A stretch of 64,000 nucleotides of DNA from Symbiodinium sp. CCMP2592 (Eukaryota; Sar; Dinophyceae; Suessiales; Symbiodiniaceae). Location of the stretch: NCBI GenBank assembly GCA_905221615.1, contig CAJNDT010005994.1, positions 1-64,000 of the forward strand, written 5' to 3'. The first letter of the stretch is position 1, and the number at the start of each line of letters is the position of its first letter. The notes beneath the pieces were generated by a model. That model ran no database searches and had not been told where the DNA came from. It worked only from the letters and a program-made list of their open reading frames with translations. The position numbers and the translations under genes are program-made. Shown here piece by piece: positions 13,501 through 23,099 of this stretch.

Positions 13501-14990
13501 TCATTGCGTGTGTGCACTTGCGACATCAACCCGAGGTCTCGTCGACACGGCGGCCTCTATCACCGGAATGTTGCTAATCTGGAGATTGTTCAGGAAGACT
13601 TCCTCGTCAGATCTTTTTGCGATGTTCATGGTATGCTCACCCTGAAAACGGAATCACTCTCAGTCGGCCGACGATGTCTTCGTCAGTTTGGAGAGGACAC
13701 CTTCTCTGACCGTCTAAGCCTGCAGAGCATCCAATCGCGGAGAACCGAAAGCCAATTCGTGCGGTGACATTATCGGCTTTCATGCGGCGGACCTTGGAGA
13801 CGAACCTGGGCGTCCACGGATGTGACGCCTCTGCTCTCGCAAAGCTCCTGGAGGCATGGAACGCTTTCTCCGTAAAGTTGTCAGTAGCAGCTCCCAGCCG
13901 ACACAGTCCTGGAATCGAAATGCAGGCTTGCTTTCAAGCAAGGCGGCAACCTGACGGGCCGGCGGGGTGAGCGAACTCTTTTGATAGTGATAGTTGCGCA
14001 ACTCATCAGAAAACGCAACTGCATGAGTGGTCGGAATGGCTCGGAAATTTGTGGAAGTTCGACAGTATGCACCTTGCCCATGGTAAGTGGCACAGGCAGC
14101 TCCAGCATTTGCATGATGGATCCCCCACCTTGCATTTACAGCCGCAAGTGCATGGCAGGGGCTTCGTCGGGCTGCAGAGGCCCCGGACACGAAATGGTAC
14201 TAAGTCTGGGACTGATGGACGGATCTGCCACGATTAGCCGAAACTGGCGTGCATGCTGATTGCCATCGGTCACCCGGAGTCACACACGGTCAGAGGATGT
14301 TCCGTGTGCAGCGCTTGATTTGACAGCTGGAGCGGGCCTTGCTGGGCAGTGCCCGCTCAGGCGGCCGTGCATTCGAACGTCCCGCCATGTCTGGAACCTC
14401 ACAAACTAAGTACACAAGAATGATGATGTGGGTGTAGCTTCCTGCTCAGGCCTGGGACGAGAGCTTCTACCAACTTGCAGCTGGAGCCCAATGTGACGCA
14501 GTCTGCTTTCAAAACTGACTGCGGTGCCGGAGGAGTGCATGTAGCAGTGTACCAGCGCTCAAGGAGTTGGAAGTTTTGCAAGCACGATTGTGTCCGCCTC
14601 CACCAGGTCGGGCAGCTGAGGGCCAGTGCAAAACATGAGTACTTCATGTGGGAGGCAAACGGTTCAGTTTAGGCCTTAGAAAAAATGCTGTGCCCGTCCG
14701 GCTGGAAAGCCTGCAGTGCTGGCAGAAACTGAGAACAGCGCTGCCTTCCTCAGAGTCTGAGCCGATTGCATCGAATTAGACGTGCTGCGTGCAGGGAGCC
14801 TGTGTCCACAAAGTGCTATGGATTCGAATGCAGTGCACACATTGGAACTCACTGATGTGGCACTTGACTTCTGTGATTCAAAACCTAGTGAACCCGAGCG
14901 TATCGGATACATGATGTGCAGGTGCCCGGGTGAGTATGCCAGCTGCCACTCAGTAATGTGAGCCTGCAAACTTGCGTACATCGGTTCCAC
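7543..14990 (-). CDS. Multi-exon coiled-coil protein gene
   Basis: At least fifteen short minus-strand exons can be read, nearly all long amphipathic helices rich in E, K, L, Q and R. Clear examples are EEVEPMYASLQAHITEWQLA (about 14.8-15.0 kb), VHTVELPQISEPFRPLMQL (14.0 kb), FDEVNGSLDKLQEEDQRLD (11.7 kb), REDHRIQLDAHLDELQRLEE (11.6 kb), DVEALKEQMKEALANR (11.35 kb), ELMDLNTRFGNVGALLHRF (11.2 kb), TLQETTSRLDAELARLNSD (10.8 kb), DKFKAAREALEAHVAASAER (10.65 kb), VTDLSDKTEKHFDQLEHTLE (10.0 kb), HEQDEKIHTRVDELTAKSE (9.85 kb), DLGDLHMKYDVAKQEINFF (8.85 kb) and MRAELDALTKDHQASHIAS (7.8 kb). Most begin just after AG and are separated by short introns, some with non-GT donors. The upstream exons near 14 kb look globular instead of coiled. 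The product is probably a long structural or scaffold protein, but I recognise no named family. Neither end is certain, and it may be more than one gene. Confidence 0.6.
8381..8650 (+). repeat. Pyrimidine-rich CT-repeat tract
   Basis: Several blocks of (CT)n and CCCT runs (for example 8381-8402, 8506-8541 and 8613-8630) are interspersed with unique sequence. It lies between coiled-coil exons at about 8.1 and 8.8 kb, so it is probably intronic. On the minus strand it is a GA-rich tract that translates to an artefactual RERERE run. Confidence 0.7.
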
Positions 14991-15389
14991 TTCTTCAGAG
15001 CCTAGCTAACAAAGTAGGTCCCCTTGACTTTATCATCGTTGCTTATGTCTAAGAAGCGGCAACCCCTTTGGAGCCAAACAACTATTCAGTTGACTGACCA
15101 GGATCTCGCAGATCTTGCCATGGTCGGTCAAGTTCCTGAAGAAGGCAGCTGCTTTCCAGTTCACAACCACGACTGCTTTTACTGTGTCTTCTTTCACATG
15201 CCAGGAGTGCGAGAGGTCTGCCGGCTGGAAGCCTTCACACCTGGCTCGTCGTTGCCCAGTTGCGGGTTCTTCAACTAAAGATGCGACATCTGGAAAAGAA
15301 AGGCCTTCCTCGCGTGCTCGAGCGGATGCAGCCTGAACGAATCTGAAAAGTCTGCTTTTGATCCTTTGAAGGCAAAAAAGATAAGGTCC

Positions 15390-15580
15390 CTACACTGGGC
15401 GAGGCATTCCGCCGTAGCCGCCAGCATAGGTGTTGTAGTAGTTGGCCGTCGGGGCCATGCCCTGGCTGTTGGCCTCACGTTCACTTAGGCTTCGATCTTC
15501 GCCTGGCTAAGCCGCCGTTTATGTGATCGCTCAGCTCAGACCCCAACTGTGGTGAAGCTGTTGAAGCTTGCCCTGGCACG

Positions 15581-15628
<48 letters not shown>

Positions 15629-18600
15629 AAGGTATATTCATCACAAGTACCGTTGCAAGTCCGTTCTGCACTGAGTCGTCTGCGCACTGGAACCATTTCG
15701 AAGCCACGGGTGGCTCAGTGCCTTCGAGACAGCCCAGCGGGCCCAGCAGGCCCGAGCGGCAGTGATCGGCACAGTGCTCGGGCCTGGTCTGCTGTGAGGC
15801 GATCTCCAGGTCTCACCTTTGCAAAAAGTGAGAAAAGAACAGTCCGCGTGGCCGCTCTCTCGAAGGCCTCTAAGGCTCTGGCCTGCAGTAGCCTCAAGAT
15901 GAAGTCCAAGGCGCCCTTGGAGACGTTTTTCCAGGCCTGGGGCATCAATCGTTGAAACTCTGCGGTCGCGCAGCTTCCCTCGCCTGATCTGGGAAGGACA
16001 GATCTCTTTCCACGATCTGGCGGTACCTGCCAACCAAAGCTGCGTGTCTTACTCGGAACTACGTCGCCAAAGCCATCATTTCATGCTATGCGAATAGTGC
16101 TTCCAAATGCCATGGCAGGCTCACAGCTTGTGCAGGACGTTGTGAAAGAAGGGCAAGGATCCACTCAGCAAGACGTAAGTGATGACCTGGGTCGGCTTCA
16201 AGATGATGTGAACTCCTTGCTTTGTTTGTGCCAGGGCTGAGGTGTGCACTCCGAGTGCCCAAATATCGATTTCCCTGCCATACTCCTGTGCCGTAGCAGG
16301 CACGGATCTCGGACGATATATCTCAACTTTTATTGAGAAGTGTAGATTCTCTCGAAGTCCTCTTGCTTGATCACCTCTGGTGCCAAGTAAAAGTCCGAAC
16401 CGCAGATTGAGTGAGATCGTGGCAAGCGGCGAGGGTAGTCCTGCAAGATCGTCTCTGGGAACTTGCAGTAGGCTAGCAAAGAGCTGAAACCAGAGAGCAG
16501 GTGTCAAGTTCAGCCTCGGTTTGGGGTGCTCAAAAGCGCTACAGCAGTTAGTCACTAGTTGCATTAGTACCACATTGCAGGTATGCACCACTTCAGGCAT
16601 CAACACACGATTCAGTCTGTACAGGCGTCCTGTCCGGGCATCATGAGAATAGAGCGACGACTATAAGTCTCTGCAGTGAAGTAGGTCAGGTATAAACGGT
16701 ATAGAGGATCCCAGGGCATCGGCGCAACAGCTTTCACTGATTCGGATGACATGACCTGTGTCACGGGCACAAATGCCTTTCATGTCCAGGTTGCGTGCGA
16801 CAGAGTTCCTCTTGCCTCTGCATGGACGGGGTACGTTGAAACTCCATCCATTTCTGGCGCCATCGGCTGATGGGAAAGAGTGAGATCCCATGAATAGAAT
16901 CTGTTTTCTCTGCATGGCGTCGGCATGCGGGGTGCTAGGGAACCTGCCAAGCCTATAAGGCAATCGCCAGTGGTCCGATTCTCCACCATCACCGGGTGTG
17001 AGGTCGGTGCCAGACCGCGATGATTCGATAAAGTCTTACCGAAGCCTAAAGGAAGATATCGGGAGGCAAACCCCCAACCCGAAAAAGTTGTCAACAGAGC
17101 CCCAGGTCACAGAAGAAGCCGAAAAGAATATGTTGTCTGGCATGTCCCTAAACCTCAAAAGTTAAGCCAAAGCCTAAACCTTAAAAGAAGATGTTGGGCG
17201 GCAAACCCTGAAGCCGAACAGGCTGTAAACCCAACCCTAAACCCCAAAAAGGCTGCAAACCAAAGCCTAAACGCTAAAATGACCTAAACGAGGATGTTGG
17301 GTGCCCTGAATGAAGATGTTGGGTGGCAAGCCCTAAACCCTAAAATGAACGAGCATAGGGCGGCAGCCCCAAACCCTGAAAAGGTTGTAAACCAAAGTCT
17401 AAACCTGGATGAAGATGTTCAGTGGCATGCCGTGGACCCGGAACGGTAAGCCAAAGCCTAAATCTTAAAAGAAGATTGTGGGTAGCAAACCCTGAAGCCG
17501 AACAGGCTGTAAACCCAACCCTATGCCCCACATCGGTCGCAAACCGAAGCCTAAGCGCTGAATTGAAGATGTTGCGTGGCAAGCCCTAAACCCCAAAACA
17601 AACGTGCATTGGGTGGCAAACCCTGGACCCTGAAGGGTCGTAAGAAGTACTCTAAATCCTGAAGGAAGCTTAACCCTGAAAGGTTAAGCCAAAGCCTGAT
17701 GTTGCGTGGCAGCGAGCATTGGGTGGCAAACCCTGAACCCTGAAGGGTCGGAAAAAGTAGTCTGAACCCTAAAGGAAGATGTTGGCTGGCATGCGCCTAA
17801 CCCTGAAAAGTTAAGCCAAAGCCTAAAGCCAAAAAAAAGGAAGATGTTGGGCGGCAAACAAATTGTTTCCGAAAAGGCTGTAAACCCAAGCCTGACCCAG
17901 AAAACGTCGAGAACCAAAGCCTAAACCCTAAAATGCACTGAACGAGGATGTTGGGTGGCAAACCCTGATCCCCAAGACGTTGTGAACCAAAGCCTAGGCC
18001 CTGAATGAAGATGTTGGATGGCAAACCCTAAACCCTAAAATAAGCGAGCATAACGTGGCAGCCCTGTGGCAGCCCTAAACCCCAAGAAGGTCGTAAAAAA
18101 AGGGCGAGACTCTGAATGAAGATGAGGGGTGGTATGCCGTAAACTCTGAACTGTCAAGCCAACGCTTGAGTCCAAAAAGACGATGTTGGGCGTCAAGCCG
18201 TGAAGTCAAACAAGCAGTAAACCCAACCCTAAGCCCTGAATTCAAGATGTTGCTTGGCAAGCCCTAAACCCCAAAATAAACGTGCATTGAGTGGCAAACC
18301 CTGGACCCTGAAGGGTCGCAAAAATTAGCCTAAATCCTGAAGGAAGATGTTGGCTGTCGTGCCCTTAACCCTGAAAGGTTAAGCCAAAGCCTAAAGCCAA
18401 AAAAAGAAGATGTTGGGCGGCAAACCCCGAAGCCGCACAGGCTGTAAACCCAACCTTAAACCTAAACAACCAAACAGGTCGTAAACCAAGTCTGAGCCCT
18501 AAATGAAGTTGTTGGGTGGCAAACCCTAAACCCTAAAACAAACAAGGTGGCAAACCCTAAATCCTAAAAGGTCATAAACCAAAGACTAAACCCTGAATGA

Positions 18601-19793
18601 AGATGTTGGGTGGCATGCCGTAAACCTGCACGGTCAGGCAAACGCCTGAATCCTAAAGGAAGGTGTTCGGTGGCAAATTCGAAAACCAAATCCGAACCAA
18701 CAAAAAATGTGTTGGGAGGCAAACCCTAAACCCTGAAAGGTTAAGCCAAAGCCTAAACCCCAAAAGAAGATGTTGTGTGGCAAACCCTGAAGCCGAAAAA
18801 GGCTGTAAACCCAACCCTAAGCACCGGTCGTAAACGGTCAGCCCTGAATTGAAGATGTTGGGTGGCAAGCCCTAAACCCTAAAATGAACGAGCATTGGGT
18901 GGCAAACCCTGGGCCCTGAAGGGTCGCAAAACGAGTTTGAATCCTAAAGGCAGTTGGCTGGCATGCCCTTGACCACCCTGAAAGGTTAAGCCAAAGCCCA
19001 AATCCTAAAAGAAGATGTAGGGTGGCAAACCGTGAAGCCGAAAGGCCCTAAACCCAACCCTAAGCCCCACATCGGTCGTAAACCAAAGCCTAAGCCCTGA
19101 ACGAGGATGGTCAATCCGGAAAGAGTTGTCAACCGAGCCCGAAAACTCAGATGGGTGGCAACATCTTCGATTCTTTACCCGAAACACATTGGGTGACAAA
19201 GCATAAACCTCATAAAGCCCAAAACGTCGTAACCCTTAATAGAAGGAGCAGAAGACAGATACAGCTCACCCCCAAAGAGAAAGATAGGATTACCGGAAGA
19301 GTCGGAAGAGTAACAGTAAAAGTGAGTATGCCCCCCCCCCAAAGCAAAAACAAAAAAAAGAAACCGTCGCACAGTTCGTTACTGCCGTGCTCCTTGGACA
19401 TCTTTGCCAGCCCAAAGTCAGAGATCTTCAGCTCCGTGTTGCTAACCCGACTGGCCTTAGTAACATCTCCAGTGGCACGGGGAATGTATTAAACGGCTGT
19501 ATACATGTATGTATTTATGTGTAAGCACCTCTATGTATGTGTATATACATATAGATGTATGCATGTTTATCTACACATCACAATATCGTTCTCCTTAGCT
19601 GTCGTATCATTTCTTGCATGTATATCTGAAGCTGAGTGCTCGGAGCTGGGTCCCCGAGCCAGCAAGATGTTCTCAGGCTTCAGATCCCTGGCCGAGCGCG
19701 GTCTTCAGCCCTTGAAGTCCAACCCCAATCCCCCGGCAAAACCTGAGCTTGTCCTTCTGTTACTCCTAACATTGTAGCAGTAGTATTCATAGC

Positions 19794-19834
<41 letters not shown>

Positions 19835-19835
19835 C

Positions 19836-19886
<51 letters not shown>

Positions 19887-21905
19887 TAGGATGACTCGAG
19901 AGGATAGGTGCCAAGTCGCCTGTGCATGATGCCGTGGCTGTGGATGTAGGCCACTGCTTCAAGCAGACATCGAACGGCAGCTTTGGCCTCCCACTGCTCT
20001 TCTTGGACTGCGTCTGTATGGGTACCAGCATCGACAAGGTAAGAACAACAAGACTAATATCATAAAGGTCCTTGCCATGGATCTATTCTTGCTCTGACGG
20101 TCGTTACTTGTGCAGGATAGTGTCCGTTAGGTCGCTAGAGGAAAGACTGCGAATCTGCAAATCCGAACAGCGACAGTCCACCAAGACGGAGACAAACACA
20201 CACATACACACACTCACACTCACACACATCCACACACACACACACAAATTGGCAGCGCACTTGTTCGGCCTTTGCGCACTCCAAACATGAGAAGCTCCAA
20301 TCGCCACTCATAAAACACCTTAAACATGAACGGCGCAACTCCGCACTTGAATGACACCTTCTCCGCCGTGCTCTGTCCACGCCATGTGTCCGTTTCGAGA
20401 CTGATGAAAAACCTACTCTGCTCGTGGAATGTCCGGGTCCTGGCCTCCTGTTCTGGGTAGTACTGCTTCTGCTGAATGCGGTCGTACAGCTCGCCACCTG
20501 TCCGCTGGGGCAGATTGATCTTACCCAGGGTCACCCAGTAGCCTCAATCTCAACTTGTGCTACTCAGCTAATCTCAGCTAGCTTTACTCAGCTTTAGGAT
20601 ATCTCAGCATGACTGGTAACGTTGCACGCGGAGCACGACGGGGTGCAATCGCTGCCTTCACAAAGCTCCAGCACCAAACCTTGGGCACACTGACATCTGC
20701 CAGCAGGGCAACACCCTCTGTTCCGGTTTGTGGGCCAAGCAAAAATTTTCGGCTTGGACGTGCTGGACCTTCACAGGGTCTTTTTTCGATATCATGTTGG
20801 ATGTGTAAGTAGGTTGATCAAGAGGAAAGCTGCGAGTCTCTCTGCACCCTGCTTGCTATAGACATTCAAAGCCTCCAGCAGCTCAAGACCGAACTAAACC
20901 CAGCGGACCATTCAATCACTCCAAAGAGCGGATGGCTCCAGGTAGCGACTCGTCCACATCGATCAGAGACACAAGGCCTGCAGCAACTTCTTGCGATCAT
21001 TTCGTTCAGAAACATGCCAGTCAACTGTGATACCGGGCATTCCGACAGCCTCCCACTCTGCATCTAGGCTTGCGTGCATCTCAGACTTTTCAAAGGTAGT
21101 TACTGAAGGCACATCCTTGTGAAGTTTTCGGATGTGCATCAATCAGCTCTTCAATCGTCTCCAAGAAATAGTTGCGGAAGACCTACCAAGTGATCTCTAG
21201 GAATCCTTGTCAACCTTGCGCATGGTGCGACGGAACCTTGCCCCAACCATTTCGGGTCCTTGTCATTTCCTTGCTACTCGGAGGCATCCCGAAGACGAGC
21301 TGCTTGGGCAACGGTGTTTGCCAAATACACCGATGACACTCGACTTTGTTAAATTGTATATTTGGTCAGGTTTGTCTCTAGCAATGATGGTCAGACCGAT
21401 ACTCGTCACGACAGTCCCCACCTGGATGATTTCCAAGTGTTTGGAGGATACTGATCTCCTCGTGAATTCTATTCAAGCCTCAGGAGCTCGTGAATACCTA
21501 AAAGCCTAAAGTCGACCAGATCAAGAGACCTGAAAGAGTCATCTGGGTGGACGACTGGCCATGTCACCAACACGCGTGTTTATGACCTCAGATGTCTGGT
21601 CGGACAATGATTTCGAAGCTGCCGGCGAGGTGCTGCCGTGCTGACGCTTAGCCCGAAACTTTCAGTGCGTACTTCTTTTCAGGCTGGTTTTTGCGATTGC
21701 ACATGTGAACCACGGCAAACTTGCCGGTACCGATGCAATTGCCGTCGTCCACCTCAAGCTGCTTCTCACAACAACGACGAACGGCTGAAATCGAAAAGAT
21801 AGACGTTGAAACCTGTGAATCTGGAGGCACCTCGTAAATGCTGTCGAAATCCTCGGAGTCATAGAACTCGACGAGGGGACAAAGCGCGGAGAACGTAGAG
21901 CCCAT
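15390..21905 (-). CDS. CaMK-type Ser/Thr protein kinase, many micro-exons
   Basis: A full kinase core can be assembled by domain order. N-lobe exon 21660-21905: P-loop IGTGKFAVVHM and the ATP-lysine in YALK. Helix C near 21422-21467: HEEISILQTLGNHP. Hinge 20656-20679: LVLELCE. 20445-20497: GELYDRIQQKQYYPEQE. 19920-19987: ends YIHSHGIMHR. 19633-19687: completes HRDLKPENILL. 19393-19455: KISDFGLAK. 16363-16440 (or 16360): CGSDFYLAPEVIK. 16250-16285: YGREIDIWALG. 16125-16186: VITYVLLSGSLPFF. Then 15984-16026, 15883-15936, 15784-15816 and 15686-15721 (ALSHPWLRNG). The last exon, 15390-15473, is G/Y-rich and ends TAG. All catalytic residues are present, so an active enzyme phosphorylating Ser/Thr is expected. 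I chose ATG 21905 because it gives MGSTFS, an N-myristoylation consensus; the ATG at 21920 is the alternative. The exon between helix C and the hinge was not found. Most introns have GC donors. No EF-hands follow the kinase domain, so it resembles CaMK/DCLK more than a CDPK; its substrates are unknown. Confidence 0.92.
15584..15627. repeat. (GA)n microsatellite
   Basis: About 22 uninterrupted GA units. It lies in the last intron of the kinase gene, between the exons ending at 15686 and starting at 15473. Confidence 0.97.
17130..19115. repeat. Degenerate telomere-derived satellite in a kinase intron
   Basis: About 24 diverged monomers of roughly 60-100 bp. Each carries GAAGATGTTGGGTGGC or a close variant next to AAACCCTAAACCC-type blocks, with GCCAAAGCCTAAA and GGTCGTAAACC linkers. 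A subset carries GAAGCCGAACAGGCTGTAAA at spacings of about 220-380 bp, which suggests a loose higher-order unit. The whole array sits in the intron between the DFG exon (ends 19393) and the APE exon (starts 16440). On the minus strand it yields open frames with recurring LPPNIF-like peptides; I regard these as repeat translations, not genes. Confidence 0.9.
19331..19340 (+). repeat. C10 homopolymer
   Basis: Ten consecutive C followed by an A-rich stretch, about 50 bp beyond the splice donor of the kinase DFG exon. On the transcribed (minus) sense it is a G10 run just inside the intron after a T-rich segment. It is also a likely site of sequencing length error. Confidence 0.8.
19772..19887. 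repeat. (TAG)n microsatellite
   Basis: A nearly pure trinucleotide tract in the kinase intron between the exons ending at 19920 and starting at 19687. In one minus-strand frame it gives a poly-tyrosine translation, which is an artefact. Confidence 0.97.
20193..20247. repeat. (CA)n-rich microsatellite
   Basis: Imperfect CA repeats with CACT and CATC interruptions, in the 457-bp kinase intron between the exons starting at 20497 and 19987. Confidence 0.95.
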
Positions 21906-21989
21906 GACCTCGGTTGGCATTGCCCTCAGCAGAAACACTGCAGCTGGTAAGGCTGAGGCCACTGGCGCACTGCTTGCGCTTCTCGTCAA

Positions 21990-22880
21990 TGTTTGACGAG
22001 CACTATGTCTACAAGTTTAGAAACAAAAACAAACAGCTGCAGCAGCAGTCTCCTGGACAGCGGTGTGATCGGATCAGCCTTTTATCAAGTTGCCGTCTCT
22101 ACTACGTTCTGGCCTCCCACGACACCTCTTTTCTCCGATCGCCACTCAGGCGCTGGGACAGGTCTTGAGCTCGTCTTGTGAGTGCCGCGACGTCGAAGGC
22201 GATGTGCCTATTGCACAGCTCTCTTCTCTGCTGTCAAGCGCAGCAAGGAGTAGCACTACGAGTATGGAAGACCAAATCCAGAAAGGGCTGACAACTCACT
22301 TTCCTGCGCTTAGCGAATTAGCGTGCCGGGTACGGCTTTGGCAAGGCACGCAATTCCCTGACCCAAGCGGGCAATTCCGGGTCTCCACTTCGCGGAGCCG
22401 AGCATTGAGGCTTTTCTGCGAACGGCAAGCCTGCGACAACACGAGAAAAGACCGTTTAAGACTTCGCTTTGCTATCATAGGCCAGCTGCAGGTTCTGTTT
22501 GAGGTCACATTCCTGTGAACCTCACCTCAAAATCATACCTATTTTTCGATCAGGTTCATCCTTGTCTGCTTAGCAGGCATCCGGGATGAGCATCATTATC
22601 AATGGAAGCGATGCAGGATCTCACTCAGCCCAAGTCCACGGTGTCCTGGCTGGCTGGCTGGCTGGCAGGCAGGATGTTTCTACGAGTTCACGGCGACAGG
22701 CTAGTGTTTTCAGGCGCGCATTCTCTCATGAGCATGCATTTCTGCGTTTGTCGAATCGAAGGCTTTAATTTTCGGACCCGAATACACCATTATCCTGAAT
22801 TATCCTGCATTCAACATCCTGACCAGGGAAAAGGGGGGGAGACATATGTCGAGAGATCCGAATTTCCGACCAGCACACCT
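21990..22880. other. Intergenic interval upstream of the kinase
   Basis: No supported exon between the kinase start and the HEAT block. It contains a short (GGCT)n run at about 22642-22665. A gene-start control region may lie here, but no TATA or other promoter motif is recognisable. Confidence 0.4.
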
Positions 22881-23099
22881 CAAACGAAGCGAACTCAAGG
22901 CTGACCCAGTCGGACCTCAACAGTGGCAATCGCCAAATTCAGACAGCTCGAAGAATGCTCGACTTCGGTTGAGTTTGCTTGCCGACAAGGACTCCACAAG
23001 AGCTCTGCAGCAAGCGTCAGTAGCGATTATGTTTGCCACGACGACGTCGTAGTGTTTTCTTGTCGCTGGTCCCAGTTCGCCACACGAGATCACCACATC

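Noticed and set aside
17130..19115. Array of spaced repeats resembling a CRISPR or a repeat-protein gene
   Set aside because: Units are diverged, spacing is irregular and the spacers are themselves telomere-like. It lies within a eukaryotic intron, and the protein-like LPPNIF repeats come from translating the satellite.
19705..20037. Minus-strand poly-tyrosine protein
   Set aside because: It is produced by the (TAG)n tract. The real coding in this stretch is the kinase exons 19920-19987 and 19633-19687 in other frames.
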